Source: a virus. From it: DNA of 64,000 nt. Positions 33,440 to 42,103 of the stretch are shown one piece after another. The stretch spans positions 1 through 64,000 of IMG/VR virus record IMGVR_UViG_3300025030_000080, one strand, 5' to 3'. Position 1 is the first letter of the stretch; each line of letters starts with the position of its first letter. A program made the translations under genes and the position numbers. Under the pieces are notes generated by a model, which saw only the letters and a list, made by a program, of their open reading frames with translations, was not told where the DNA came from and ran no database searches.

Positions 33440-34302
33440 AAGAAAAGCCCTGCTAATTCTTTCTTTATGTTTTTTTCTATCTTTAAAATTGCATTATTTT
33501 GTTTTATCAACGATTTGATAATAGCGGGTCTAGCCCAATTTCTTTGGAATTTGGACCATTCTTTGTTTTTATCTCCTTTTTCATTTTTATATAACATACC
33601 CATTGGTAAAAACCCTGCCTTGACCGTTTTAAATAGCCTATTTTCTGCTTTTTGTATAGTATCGTTAGGAAATCCTATTAAAACAAAACATCTGAGTTGA
33701 TTGAAAGTAAACCCTGCTTCTTTCAGCATGCTCCCCGCTTTGATTAAAGATTCATATTTTTCCTCCGTATCGTATGCAAAGAATATTTGAGAAGGATTGG
33801 CTTTTATGAGTAGATCTACTATCCATGGTTTTAATTTAGTTGCTTCTAATCCTCCAGTAAATTCTGGTCGATGATTTTGGCGTGAAAGCATTAAAAAGAC
33901 ATTTCTAATATGATTTTCTGAGCAAGCTAATAGGTTATCATCTAGTATATTCCAACCATCTTTTATTTCTAATTCCCTGATATTTCCTTCTCTTTTCCAA
34001 ACAGAACAAAACCAACATTTATTTGGGCATCCTCTAGATGTAATGACATATCCTAATTTTAAATATTTACCAGGGATAAATTCTTCCCCTTTATTTCCTA
34101 ATGCAGGACCACCAATATTTATAGGAGCAACATCTTTCCAACTTTTTTCTAAAATTTCTATTAATTTTAGGTCCCAAGTAAAAGTAAAGGATATCTCCAC
34201 TTTTTTTATTTCTGGTAATAGTAACCCAGGTGGTCCGAAGAATGCCAAGGAATCATCTGGGGATGCTTTAGTTTTTCTAGGGAATACTCTTGCTATAGTC
34301 AT
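33436..34302 (-). CDS. Radical SAM protein, B12-binding-family type
   Basis: A 288-residue protein. GCPNKCWFC (Cys92, Cys96, Cys99) binds the cluster. The front (ARVFPRKTKASPDDSLAFFGPPG...INIGGPA) resembles the remnant of a B12-binding-like N-domain, and the barrel includes EFTGGLEATKLKPW and FAYDTEEKYESL, RCFVLIGFP. It is unlike the two SPL-like copies. It sits in the primase-helicase block. Substrate unknown. Confidence 0.8.
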   Translation of the reverse strand: MTIARVFPRKTKASPDDSLAFFGPPGLLLPEIKKVEISFTFTWDLKLIEILEKSWKDVAPINIGGPALGNKGEEFIPGKYLKLGYVITSRGCPNKCWFCSVWKREGNIRELEIKDGWNILDDNLLACSENHIRNVFLMLSRQNHRPEFTGGLEATKLKPWIVDLLIKANPSQIFFAYDTEEKYESLIKAGSMLKEAGFTFNQLRCFVLIGFPNDTIQKAENRLFKTVKAGFLPMGMLYKNEKGDKNKEWSKFQRNWARPAIIKSLIKQNNAILKIEKNIKKELAGLFF

Positions 34303-35228
34303 TGCAAGGATCTCATCAATTCTTTCCCTTGTTCAACAGTTAACTCTCCGGGGTCTTTAACTCCATTTAATTCAATTACTTCCGATTCAGTCCACCAAAT
34401 TTGTTCTGATAACTTCTTTGCAGATTTCTGAGCAATCTCCTCCGAATCGAACAAGATAAATATCTTACTACCGTTTAATTCTCTTAGTAGTTTCACTTGC
34501 GAAGCTGTCCATTGAGTTCCAAAAGTAGCTACAGATCCTGCTCCTAATCGGATCTGATCAAGAGGTCCCTCGACAACGACTATGTTTTTTCCAGGGGGAG
34601 TTTCATCGAATCCAAATAAAGTTTCTTTTGCTGGAAATATACTTTTTTCCTCTTCCAAATTTCGATATTTTATTTTTGATCTATTAGTTAGGTCTCTGCC
34701 GATCCAAGTTACTAATCGTCCTCTGAGAGTTATTGGTAGAATTAATCGAAACTTGAAATCCCCTACGTGTCCGCCATAATAAAGTTCTCTACTTCTTATT
34801 ACAGATTCTGGGTCGAATCCACGTTTAGCTAAAAATTTTATTACTATATCAGGAATAGTAGGCCAAGATAATTTAACGTAATTTTTTGGTATTTCTAATT
34901 TAGTAATTCCTGATTTACTTTCTTCTGAATATTCTATTAATGATAGTCTACTAGGATTTTGATATTTCTCCATTACCTCCAGAGTTTCCGGAAAAGTTAC
35001 ATGGTTTTCTAAAATTTTAATTAATTTGGATATGCTTCCTTTTGTAGAACATTTCCAGCAACTGATGAAATTTGAGGTAATATTAATGCCTAAATGCTCT
35101 CCAGTATCTGAGCAGAAAGGGCACGCTACGCCTAACCATCCACGTTCTTGTCGGGAAGAATTAAATGGTATTCCCCTATCATTTAAATAGGGAATAACAT
35201 CAAAAAGCATTATGGTTAAATTATTCAC
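34299..35228 (-). CDS. dnaG: DnaG-type primase
   Basis: A 309-residue primase. Zinc ligands Cys36, Cys39, Cys57 and Cys60 (CPFC...CWKC) are followed by a helical linker and a TOPRIM domain with VVVEGPLD (Glu220) and LFDSEE (Asp261). It is about half the length of bacterial DnaG and lacks a helicase-binding tail. The start is GTG with no strong SD; an ATG 18 bases downstream is an alternative. It makes RNA primers for the fork. Confidence 0.87.
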   Translation of the reverse strand: MNNLTIMLFDVIPYLNDRGIPFNSSRQERGWLGVACPFCSDTGEHLGINITSNFISCWKCSTKGSISKLIKILENHVTFPETLEVMEKYQNPSRLSLIEYSEESKSGITKLEIPKNYVKLSWPTIPDIVIKFLAKRGFDPESVIRSRELYYGGHVGDFKFRLILPITLRGRLVTWIGRDLTNRSKIKYRNLEEEKSIFPAKETLFGFDETPPGKNIVVVEGPLDQIRLGAGSVATFGTQWTASQVKLLRELNGSKIFILFDSEEIAQKSAKKLSEQIWWTESEVIELNGVKDPGELTVEQGKELMRSLQ

Positions 35229-35419
35229 TATTTTAAATCAAAAAGATTTTCAATTTCTTTTAGTACTTCATAAGGAGGACATTTAATTGATTTTATTAAT
35301 TTATCAGAATGGCCATGTTCAGATCCTCCGTAACGATGATATAATTCTAACCTGTAGTTTGTCTTCATTTTATCAATAGTAATTTCTATTACTTTTCTAC
35401 TTTTCATAGTTTTTTCCAT
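35228..35419 (-). CDS. Small unknown protein upstream of primase
   Basis: A 63-residue basic-to-acidic protein (MEKTMKSRKVIEITIDKM; HRYGGSEHGHSDKLIK). No family recognised. Stop overlaps the primase GTG by one base. Confidence 0.6.
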   Translation of the reverse strand: MEKTMKSRKVIEITIDKMKTNYRLELYHRYGGSEHGHSDKLIKSIKCPPYEVLKEIENLFDLK

Positions 35420-35423
35420 TTGA

Positions 35424-36032
35424 TTATTCTTCCTTTCTTTTCATTATTCCTACAGATTCTAAATCAAATAAATAGATGGTTCTCTCTGGAAGGTATTTAA
35501 TTATTTTGAAGTTTTTTCCAAAACATTTAAATGAAATTAGTTTTCCATTTGGATCTCTTTTTATATTTATTGCTAAAGGTAAAAGTATTTCAGCATCTGT
35601 TGGATTTATTACTCCATCTTTCATATTTGGATAGGGTTCTGGGGGAATGTTTTTATTTATTTTCTCCCAAAGATCTGTAATATCTTTCATAGATAAATTA
35701 CCTATTGGCGGTGGTGTGCTATAGGTATTAGCAGTTAATTCTCCAAAAAGTTCATTTTCTATTTTATCCAATAAAATTTTTGTTCTTTCTTTTTTCATCC
35801 ATTCCTTAGTGGTTATTTCTATGGCTCCGTGCTCTACGGCTATTTTTCTTCTTTTTGGGGTAAGATCATAATGAGGATATTTTTCATCTTGAAACCATTC
35901 TCTTTTCATTTCTATTCTATTTGCGAATCTATGTAATTCTTCCAAATATCCGTCAGTAAACATATGACAATTTAGGGTAACTCTCCCTCGTAGACGCCAA
36001 CCATGGTTTTTTAATTCATCGACGTAGATCAT
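35424..36032 (-). CDS. DUF4031 protein with C-terminal extension
   Basis: A 202-residue protein. Residues 1-80 are DUF4031: MIYVDELKNHGWRLRGR, CHMFTDGYLEELHRFA, HYDLTPKRRKIAVEHGA. The family is small and its role unknown. Residues 90-202 form an additional domain with no assignment (PNGKLISFKCFGKNFKIIKYL). The start overlaps the upstream gene by 4 bases. Confidence 0.75.
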   Translation of the reverse strand: MIYVDELKNHGWRLRGRVTLNCHMFTDGYLEELHRFANRIEMKREWFQDEKYPHYDLTPKRRKIAVEHGAIEITTKEWMKKERTKILLDKIENELFGELTANTYSTPPPIGNLSMKDITDLWEKINKNIPPEPYPNMKDGVINPTDAEILLPLAINIKRDPNGKLISFKCFGKNFKIIKYLPERTIYLFDLESVGIMKRKEE

Positions 36033-36346
36033 ATAGCATTTAATTTTTCTTTGAATTCTTTTAATATTTTTTCAAATTCTTCTTTACTCGATTTATATTT
36101 TCCTTCACCTAAGAAGTAATCTGCATCTCCATTTACTAAACTATTCTCTATTTCTAATTCATATGAAATTTCATTATTTCTACATCTAATATCTTTATGG
36201 AGACTAATATGATTTCTTTCTGATAATCTTTTGGTATAAATATTTGCCTCATAATCATCTCCGCTACAATCATGTCTCATATAAATGGGAAATTCTATAT
36301 CTACCTCTATTTCTTTTTCAATTTTAGTTTTTAATTTAATTTTCAT
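36029..36346 (-). CDS. Unknown protein, charged
   Basis: A 105-residue protein starting MKIKLKTKIEKEIEVDIEF after AAGGAAAAA; a longer frame overlaps the upstream gene more. Charged and strand-rich, with a GDDYEANIYTKRLSE middle. No family recognised. Confidence 0.6.
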   Translation of the reverse strand: MKIKLKTKIEKEIEVDIEFPIYMRHDCSGDDYEANIYTKRLSERNHISLHKDIRCRNNEISYELEIENSLVNGDADYFLGEGKYKSSKEEFEKILKEFKEKLNAI

Positions 36347-36357
36347 TTTTTCCTTCT

Positions 36358-36729
36358 TTAATTTATTTTTTCCCACTTATTGCATATTGCATCATAACTT
36401 GAATCTTTATAAGTTTTTTCGCACATACCAATAAGAGGGGTTCTATCAAGATTAATTCTCCAGTGTTTACAACAAATGCAAGAAGTAACGGGGATAATTT
36501 TTGATATAAGTTCTTTGCTTTGTTGAATTGGAGAAATTCCCCATATTATTTCCTTGTCCACTTGTTTAAAAAATAATTCAGTTACTTTATTTTTCATCCA
36601 TTCTATATATTTTAATACTTCTTCTTCAGTGCAATTAGGAATATTAAAAGTTTGGAATGTGCTAATTATTGTTTCATCTCCATCCTTATCTCCTTTATCA
36701 AAGTATTTAAATTCATCAGAATCTTTCAT
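36358..36729 (-). CDS. Unknown protein with C-terminal zinc-like cysteines
   Basis: A 123-residue protein whose end has TSCICCKHWRI, MCEKTY and ICNKW (four to five cysteines), a pattern of small phage zinc proteins. The start is uncertain: ATG (MKDSDEF) is used, with an upstream in-frame GTG possible. Confidence 0.55.
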   Translation of the reverse strand: MKDSDEFKYFDKGDKDGDETIISTFQTFNIPNCTEEEVLKYIEWMKNKVTELFFKQVDKEIIWGISPIQQSKELISKIIPVTSCICCKHWRINLDRTPLIGMCEKTYKDSSYDAICNKWEKIN

Positions 36730-36916
36730 TTTTGTTATTCTTACCTTCACATAATCTGCAGTATCTGTAAAGTTTTTCAGCTTCTTTTCTAGTTATAATT
36801 TTTTTGTAATCTGGATGTGCTCTTCTAAATGAAGGGCAATCAGCATTTGTATGAAATTTTACATCTTTTATATATGTTAGAGGGTGTCGGGCTATAAATA
36901 CTTTTTCAGATTCCAT
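36716..36916 (-). CDS. Unknown protein with metal-like cysteines
   Basis: A 66-residue protein starting MESEKVFIARHPL, chosen because GATAGGAGAAGAGTA precedes it. Contains FHTNADCPSFRRAHP and YCRLCEGK, so a Cys-Cys-Cys site possibly binds zinc. Overlaps both neighbours. Confidence 0.6.
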   Translation of the reverse strand: MESEKVFIARHPLTYIKDVKFHTNADCPSFRRAHPDYKKIITRKEAEKLYRYCRLCEGKNNKNERF

Positions 36917-37122
36917 TACTCTTCTCCTATCGGGGTTCGACATGAGGGAGGCAATCCAGAACAATTACATTTATAAGTTAATAAACATTCCCCATCATCA
37001 GAATGGTATCCTTCATGATGGCCGCATGGACACATCTTTGGTCCATTTTTATAGCACCATGATGGAACATAGGGAGTATCGTTTGACGGACCACGACTAC
37101 TTTGACTTACTGGACCAGGCAT
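36916..37122 (-). CDS. Small Cys/His-rich protein
   Basis: A 68-residue protein with CPCGHHEGYHSDDGEC and CNCSGLPPSC, a zinc-binding-like arrangement of CxC...H...C. Family unknown, but this layout recurs in phage and actinobacterial small proteins. Confidence 0.6.
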   Translation of the reverse strand: MPGPVSQSSRGPSNDTPYVPSWCYKNGPKMCPCGHHEGYHSDDGECLLTYKCNCSGLPPSCRTPIGEE

Positions 37123-37137
37123 TTTATTCCCTCCAAT

Positions 37138-37308
37138 CTACTCACCGCCAAAAATTATCAACGATGCTCCTCCATATATTATTGCCAACACCCCTATTGT
37201 TATATACGTTGCCGCTGCACCAGTTTCATTTCCTGATATTGGCATACGAGATACCAATAATATTACTCCAAGAAGTATAATGGCGAGTCCTTGGCATCTA
37301 ATTAGCAT
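37138..37308 (-). CDS. Small two-helix membrane protein (56 residues)
   Basis: A 56-residue protein with hydrophobic segments at residues 7-21 (GLAIILLGVILLVSR) and 35-53 (YITIGVLAIIYGGASLIIF). SD GGAGGAAGGGAA lies just before ATG, and its start overlaps the end of the previous gene. No family recognised. Confidence 0.65.
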   Translation of the reverse strand: MLIRCQGLAIILLGVILLVSRMPISGNETGAAATYITIGVLAIIYGGASLIIFGGE

Positions 37309-37790
37309 TTCCCTTCCTCCTTCACCGAGGGCGGGGTTATTGCTTCGTAGTTGTCATCGGAATCTTCCCGCGAACAATCCCCCCGGCGTAGGTGATCTTC
37401 ACAGAATCGGCGGTACGCGATCCCATAGAGATCATCCTTGTCGAGTTTATGCCCTCGGTCAGAAAACTCTTGCTTGATCGCGTAGGTGATTAAGGCGGGC
37501 TTGCCACATGAGGGCTGGTCGCATAAATCTTTTTCAAGGGCGATAACTTTATCTGGAATAGGTTCCTGCGCCAACATCCACTCGTTCCCTAAGAATAGGA
37601 TAGCCGTATTCATATCCCTAGTCGTGTAATCATGAACTAAGTGTCCCTTGAACCAAAATTCGACGCGGACACTCTGCCGCCATTCGTCTCCCGATAGGCC
37701 ACTCGTTTTGTAGCGTGGAACAATTTGCATAGTAATGTGGTCGAATGCTTCCCATCCTGACAACCTCTTATGGTACGAATTGTTAATCAT
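37302..37790 (-). CDS. GC-rich accessory gene, unknown protein
   Basis: A 162-residue protein starting MINNSYHKRLSGWEAF after GGGAGTGAGG. Contains CDQPSCGKPALITY, a likely zinc knuckle, and a charged C-terminal tail (RRGDCSREDSDDNYE). It and the next upstream gene are markedly richer in GC than the rest of the window. Confidence 0.6.
   Translation of the reverse strand: MINNSYHKRLSGWEAFDHITMQIVPRYKTSGLSGDEWRQSVRVEFWFKGHLVHDYTTRDMNTAILFLGNEWMLAQEPIPDKVIALEKDLCDQPSCGKPALITYAIKQEFSDRGHKLDKDDLYGIAYRRFCEDHLRRGDCSREDSDDNYEAITPPSVKEEGKC
37319..37338. repeat. Direct repeat carrying an SD, copy 1
   Basis: Plus-strand CCTTCACCGAGGGCGGGGTT is repeated at about 37976. On the minus strand each copy ends in GGTGAAGGA, so it brings an SD to the next start. 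A partial third form lies near 38258. Confidence 0.7.
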
Positions 37791-37792
37791 CC

Positions 37793-37975
37793 TCACTCCC
37801 TCCCCTCCCCATTCAGTCTCCCCGCCAGCCACTCCGCGTACCGTAACCGCTCGGCCCTGTTCCTGAAATCCCCGTTCACGGTGAGCGCAACATCGTGGTG
37901 GAAGTCGCCGGACTCCACGTACACTCCCCGCGTTTCTTCATCGTAGCGGAAGGTCCAGGGGCCGATGTCCATCAT
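37793..37975 (-). CDS. Unknown small GC-rich protein
   Basis: A 60-residue protein (MMDIGPWTFRYDEETRGVYVES). Its start codons lie directly after the second copy of the repeat with AAGGATG. Strand-rich front and an Arg-rich helix (RNRAERLRYAEWLAGRL). No family recognised. Confidence 0.6.
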   Translation of the reverse strand: MMDIGPWTFRYDEETRGVYVESGDFHHDVALTVNGDFRNRAERLRYAEWLAGRLNGEGRE

Positions 37976-37995
37976 CCTTCACCGAGGGCGGGGTT
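37976..37995. repeat. Direct repeat carrying an SD, copy 2
   Basis: A second copy of the 20-bp sequence at 37319, here supplying the SD for the 60-residue gene immediately downstream on the minus strand. Confidence 0.7.
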
Positions 37996-38244
37996 CTATT
38001 TGCGTACAGCCAGGTACCTTTTAATGGCCCGGTCCTGATTATCCATTACGGATTCTAATTTATATATAACGGCCATACTCCTTGCAATGGTGTAACTTTG
38101 ATTCTTTATTACATTATCCTGAAAGACAATGGTCTTGGTTTGTATAGTTATCGTCTCGCGCAATTCCCTGATGGATAACTGTTGAAAAACAATTGATATT
38201 ATCATCAAAACGACAATCCCTACCAAGTATATCCTGATTGTCAA
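37996..38244 (-). CDS. Small membrane protein with coiled coil
   Basis: An 82-residue protein with an N-terminal membrane helix (IYLVGIVVLMIISIVF) followed by a helical tail (LRETITIQTKTIVFQDNVI). TTG start with GGGGGAGAA. The shape recalls an inner-membrane spanin-like subunit, but there is no other lysis gene nearby, so this is only noted. Confidence 0.6.
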   Translation of the reverse strand: MTIRIYLVGIVVLMIISIVFQQLSIRELRETITIQTKTIVFQDNVIKNQSYTIARSMAVIYKLESVMDNQDRAIKRYLAVRK

Positions 38245-38531
38245 TTCTCCCCCTCCTTCAGCGAGCGTAGGGCGGCTAGTTCATCAATATGTTTTTGAAC
38301 TATATTCCGTTGCCATTCATTACGAACGGCGGCAGAAGGATACTCTTCTGCGTCTCCCTCCCAAAATATATATATCCCTTTTGTTTTTGCCTCAAGTATG
38401 AAGCATTCCATGCAAAGTAAATTTTTCTTTGTGACTTTATCCCATAGTTCATCTGTTACGCGATAAACATCGTCATATCCTTCACCGCATATTTGGCAAT
38501 GTTCCCTCTCTAGATTCGTATCCAAGTTCAT
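38241..38531 (-). CDS. Small CxxC protein
   Basis: A 96-residue protein with CQICGEGY at residue 12 and CMECF at 40, a four-cysteine zinc ribbon. The rest is helical and acidic. Family unknown; neighbours overlap by 4 bases. Confidence 0.65.
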   Translation of the reverse strand: MNLDTNLEREHCQICGEGYDDVYRVTDELWDKVTKKNLLCMECFILEAKTKGIYIFWEGDAEEYPSAAVRNEWQRNIVQKHIDELAALRSLKEGEN

Positions 38532-38908
38532 TTTCCTCCCGTGGTCCCCACGATATAGAATTGCTTCTTTCCCATTGCTATTTTTTCTTTTTTATTTGGA
38601 TCGTTATATCTTATTTGTACAATAATTCCGTTTCCATTTTTATCTGCATTGGGAATGTAAATTCCAATAGATCTATCGGGATTGGGTATTTCATAGATAG
38701 GCTTCATCCCTGCTTTTTTCATTAAAGCAGCAAGGGGGCATTTCTTATGGTGGCCTATTGTATCCGTCCACCAATCCATATTTGGCTTATGGCCATGGCA
38801 TAGTTCACATTGCCCGTTGCCCATACTCCACTCGAAATCTTCAATGGTCTTATGATCAATCTCGTCTTTACTAAGCCAGTTTAATCTGTTTTTATTTTTA
38901 CGTATCAT
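38528..38908 (-). CDS. Unknown protein with CxxC
   Basis: A 126-residue protein. CELCHGHKPNMDWW, HHKKCPL (zinc-like) and a strand-rich C-terminal half (GIYIPNADKNGNGIIVQIRY). No family recognised. Confidence 0.65.
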   Translation of the reverse strand: MIRKNKNRLNWLSKDEIDHKTIEDFEWSMGNGQCELCHGHKPNMDWWTDTIGHHKKCPLAALMKKAGMKPIYEIPNPDRSIGIYIPNADKNGNGIIVQIRYNDPNKKEKIAMGKKQFYIVGTTGGK

Positions 38909-38911
38909 CTT

Positions 38912-39184
38912 TTATTTCTCCTTTCTTTTCACCCATCGTTTTTGTTTCATTATTTTCCTAGTTTTCAAATTGATTCTATCGAAACGTATTCCAAGTAAAT
39001 TACAAACCCCTATTCCTATTGGACCCCCAAATATTCCTTCTGTTCCCTTGGTATCTTTCTCACAATCATAGCACCAGATATGATCTATGTATTCGCTCCA
39101 AGTTGTATTAGTTCCCTGGCATAGATCGCAAGTAATTTCATATATAATTGGTTTTTGGGCATAGCACCAAGTTCGTTTTCTCAT
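38912..39184 (-). CDS. Zinc-ribbon-like small protein
   Basis: A 90-residue protein starting MRKRTWCYAQKP. Four-cysteine pattern CDLCQGTNTTW and WCYDCEKD. Basic C-terminus (KQKRWVKRKEK). Start is uncertain: an upstream ATG at 39214 overlaps the helicase gene; neither has a perfectly spaced SD. Confidence 0.6.
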   Translation of the reverse strand: MRKRTWCYAQKPIIYEITCDLCQGTNTTWSEYIDHIWCYDCEKDTKGTEGIFGGPIGIGVCNLLGIRFDRINLKTRKIMKQKRWVKRKEK

Positions 39185-39189
39185 ATATT

Positions 39190-40611
39190 TTAGAATTCCT
39201 CGCTTCCAAACCATTTTTCAGAAAAATAAAGTACCAATCTTTCTGAAAAATGGTCTTTGATGTACCGATGCGATGGATCCCAAATATCAACTAAAATAAC
39301 ATCTTCTTTGATACCTTCCACTGTACGAAGTCCTCGCCCGATACTTTGTAAAGTTAAAATTTCACTTTTTCCTCCAGCTGCGTTTATGATTGCTCCCAAG
39401 GTAGGAATATCTACTCCTTCTTTCCATACTGCATCAGCAATTACTACATCTACTTTTTTACTATTCAAATCCTCTTTGATAATTTTACGGGCGGTTCCTG
39501 GTATTTTACTCCATACAAATTCAATTTTTAAATGAGGAAATAATCTACGGGCCATATCAAGAATATTATTACCATGCTGAACAATAGTTACCAATATCAG
39601 TACCGTTCTACCCGCTTTCACTAAATTATCAGCTGTTTGTAAAACTAATTTATGTCTACGACTATTGAAAGTAACGGCAAATTTATATACTTCTTGGTAT
39701 GATTTTGCTTCTCTAGCGGCTAGTGTTATAGGCAACTTTTTTAAAATAATTTTTATTTTAGCCAATCTATCTACCTCAGAAATCTTTTTTCTTGATATAA
39801 CTGGTCCTATGTAACCTTCCAAAGCAAATTTCGCTTCCTCTATATATGGTAGTGTAGCGGTAAACCCCAGTCTAATGGGGGCATTGATAACTGAAAGTAC
39901 TCTTGCGTATGTTCCTCCTTTTCCAGTATCGAACGGAGGAGCAAGGGAACTCAGGTGGTGTGATTCGTCCGTGATTACAATATCTATCGAATTAAACCAC
40001 TCCTTCTCTATTTCTACAGATTTTACTAGAGATTGCACCGTAGCGACAGTTATACGTTTTGGGTTATCTATTCCGGCTCCGATTATTCCCACTTCTCCGG
40101 GGAAAAATTCTTTTGCTTTATCAGAAGTTTGAAAAAGTAAATCTTGAGAGTTTACAATTATTAACGCTCGGGATTTTGGAAATAAGGATAGAAATGATAG
40201 GAATATAATTGTCTTCCCACTGCCGGTAGGATACGCGATAACCCCCCTAGTATAGTACACAGCATTCTGTACGGCTTCCACTTGTATTTGATCTAAATTG
40301 TATCCCCTAGGTAAGGGGGTGTTCTTAATTTTTTCGTCCGTGATATCGTAATATTCTTTTGGTAGGGAGGGGGGAGGATGTACTATTTCAAGAGGAATAT
40401 TTCTTGATTTGCAGTATTCTTCTATACGAGTGATAAATCCAGTAAGGAACTGACCCTTTTTAACTAACGGCTTAACATATGATTTTTCAATTTTTCTGTA
40501 TGCAGTTTGTTTGAAATAAACTTGTTTATAACATAAGAAACTGGCAAGTATTTCAGCATCTTCTTTAGTGGTAACTTTACTAAAAATATTATTGATAATT
40601 ATTATTTTCAA
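39190..40611 (-). CDS. SF2 DNA helicase, UvsW-like
   Basis: A 473-residue SF2 helicase. Motif I is YPTGSGKT (127-134), motif II DESHH near 214, motif III GFTATLP, motif VI QSIGRGLR. A 90-residue N-terminal domain precedes the core as in T4 UvsW. UvsW-like helicases branch-migrate and reverse forks, linking recombination to replication. It overlaps the next gene by 4 bases. Confidence 0.85.
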   Translation of the reverse strand: MKIIIINNIFSKVTTKEDAEILASFLCYKQVYFKQTAYRKIEKSYVKPLVKKGQFLTGFITRIEEYCKSRNIPLEIVHPPPSLPKEYYDITDEKIKNTPLPRGYNLDQIQVEAVQNAVYYTRGVIAYPTGSGKTIIFLSFLSLFPKSRALIIVNSQDLLFQTSDKAKEFFPGEVGIIGAGIDNPKRITVATVQSLVKSVEIEKEWFNSIDIVITDESHHLSSLAPPFDTGKGGTYARVLSVINAPIRLGFTATLPYIEEAKFALEGYIGPVISRKKISEVDRLAKIKIILKKLPITLAAREAKSYQEVYKFAVTFNSRRHKLVLQTADNLVKAGRTVLILVTIVQHGNNILDMARRLFPHLKIEFVWSKIPGTARKIIKEDLNSKKVDVVIADAVWKEGVDIPTLGAIINAAGGKSEILTLQSIGRGLRTVEGIKEDVILVDIWDPSHRYIKDHFSERLVLYFSEKWFGSEEF

Positions 40612-41297
40612 GTTATATTTTTCCTTCTAGGTATAAATTCAGGTAGTGCTTTTTTAATTTCAGTATCAATCGCCAAGGGATCTTTCTGAATTCCTTCTAG
40701 AAAATTGTTTATTTTCAAAGCGGCATTTTCAATACTTTTAACAAGCGAGACTAAAAATTCTTCACGTTCCTTAGTATATGGAACTACGGCGGAATGGGAT
40801 TCCCTATCAGAAGAAAGTTCTCCACGTATATAATGATTATCTTCGTCAAATAGTCTTTCACCAATTTTATAACAAATTTCATAATTTATTCCAAGTGTAG
40901 GACTAACATCACAAAATGAAATATTATCTCTACTTAAAATACAATATCCATCATCTCCTTTTAGGAATACTTTCATAGATACATTTATTAAAATAACTTT
41001 TTCCCTAGTAGTAGTTTTAATGAAATCTAGGCATCGTATTATTAAATTTCCCCAATTAGTATTGGCTTCTTCTAATGTTTTGGCATAAATTCTGTTATTT
41101 CTATCATCGTAAGGAATAGGACGATGGTGTTCTCCCCATTGTCTATATACAGATTTAGCGATCTCCTTTAAATGTTCTGGAAATGTTAAATAAAACTCCC
41201 CTGATGAATTATTAACACTAGTGGTACGAGTATATTTGATGTATTTAATTCCATCTATATCGGGAACTTCTTTTATATTTTTGCTAATAATGGGCAT
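40608..41297 (-). CDS. Unknown protein with DNH-RG-SD motif, second copy
   Basis: A 229-residue protein with helical regions and DEDNHYIRGELSSD near residue 150, like the protein at 19.9-20.6 kb. Overall similarity is otherwise low by eye. It ends in basic PEFIPRRKNIT. No family recognised. Confidence 0.65.
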   Translation of the reverse strand: MPIISKNIKEVPDIDGIKYIKYTRTTSVNNSSGEFYLTFPEHLKEIAKSVYRQWGEHHRPIPYDDRNNRIYAKTLEEANTNWGNLIIRCLDFIKTTTREKVILINVSMKVFLKGDDGYCILSRDNISFCDVSPTLGINYEICYKIGERLFDEDNHYIRGELSSDRESHSAVVPYTKEREEFLVSLVKSIENAALKINNFLEGIQKDPLAIDTEIKKALPEFIPRRKNIT

Positions 41298-41416
41298 TAT
41301 TTAAATTCTTTATCGTACATAATACACCATTTTCCACTTTCATTAACAAAGTTTACCAATCCATGTCTAAATAAAGAGCAATAGAATATTTTATATATCC
41401 ATTTAGATATTTTCAT
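41297..41416 (-). CDS. Tiny protein (39 residues)
   Basis: A 39-residue frame MKISKWIYKIFYCSLFRHG... ending DKEFK. It has an ATGA overlap with the upstream gene and a 1-base overlap of its TAA with the next ATG, so junctions fit the operon. No function assignable. Confidence 0.5.
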   Translation of the reverse strand: MKISKWIYKIFYCSLFRHGLVNFVNESGKWCIMYDKEFK

Positions 41417-41634
41417 TTGTAGTCCAAAATATTATTTACTTTTCGTATCACTAATAATGCAATATCACAAGGTCCATCTCCACAGGGTTCTTCTGAATGA
41501 AAACAAGTACTTCTTATTTTTTCTACTTTGGATTTTATGTTTTCTTTTCCTTTTTGATATCCCCAATACCATACTAAGTTTAGCAGTAACAATAATAAAA
41601 TTCCGAAAATTGCTATTTCTATAGAATTATTCAT
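41413..41634 (-). CDS. Membrane protein with Cys-rich tail
   Basis: A 73-residue protein with a membrane helix at residues 6-24 (EIAIFGILLLLLLNLVWYW) and a tail with HSEEPCGDGPCDI. No family recognised. Confidence 0.6.
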   Translation of the reverse strand: MNNSIEIAIFGILLLLLLNLVWYWGYQKGKENIKSKVEKIRSTCFHSEEPCGDGPCDIALLVIRKVNNILDYK

Positions 41635-41635
41635 T

Positions 41636-42103
41636 TTACGATCCCACTATTTCGTTAGTTCCTTCCCATACAAATTCATTTACTGGGAGATGTTTTCCAC
41701 ATCCGCAACAGAAAGTACCGCCATAAAATTTGGTGTCTCTTGCATAGGTTTCAGCAATGGCTTGGCCCATAGTTGTAACCGTATTACAACCCCCATTCAA
41801 TTGTTCTTTTGTATAAAAACGTCCGGTGACGGGAGATTCACTATCTGGATATATTTCAAATGCAACATAATTCCATTGTTTATGACGTTCCTTTTCTTCC
41901 TCGGTTAAATCTCGTATGGGGTATTTGGGCGGATTGCCTACATGTCGATAGCTACGGCGTACTGGCCTAACAAATCCCTTTGCACGTTCCTCTTCAGAAA
42001 GAACTATATATCCTTTCTGTTGGCCGGTATTGGGATTGATTTCTTTATGGTTAGAGGTAACAGGACTTCCATCAGATAGAGTTACTTTTGGTTCATCGTT
42101 CAT
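41636..42103 (-). CDS. Conserved phage zinc protein
   Basis: A 155-residue protein with a clear phage family pattern: IVLSEEERAKGFVRPVRRSY, GCNTVTTMGQAIAETYARD and GTFCCGCGKHLPVNEFVW (zinc site CC-GC). Family function unknown. Confidence 0.75.
   Translation of the reverse strand: MNDEPKVTLSDGSPVTSNHKEINPNTGQQKGYIVLSEEERAKGFVRPVRRSYRHVGNPPKYPIRDLTEEEKERHKQWNYVAFEIYPDSESPVTGRFYTKEQLNGGCNTVTTMGQAIAETYARDTKFYGGTFCCGCGKHLPVNEFVWEGTNEIVGS

Noticed and set aside
37996-38244. Spanin (i-spanin) call for the membrane/coiled-coil protein
   Set aside because: No partner lipoprotein, holin or endolysin nearby and no recognisable spanin signature.
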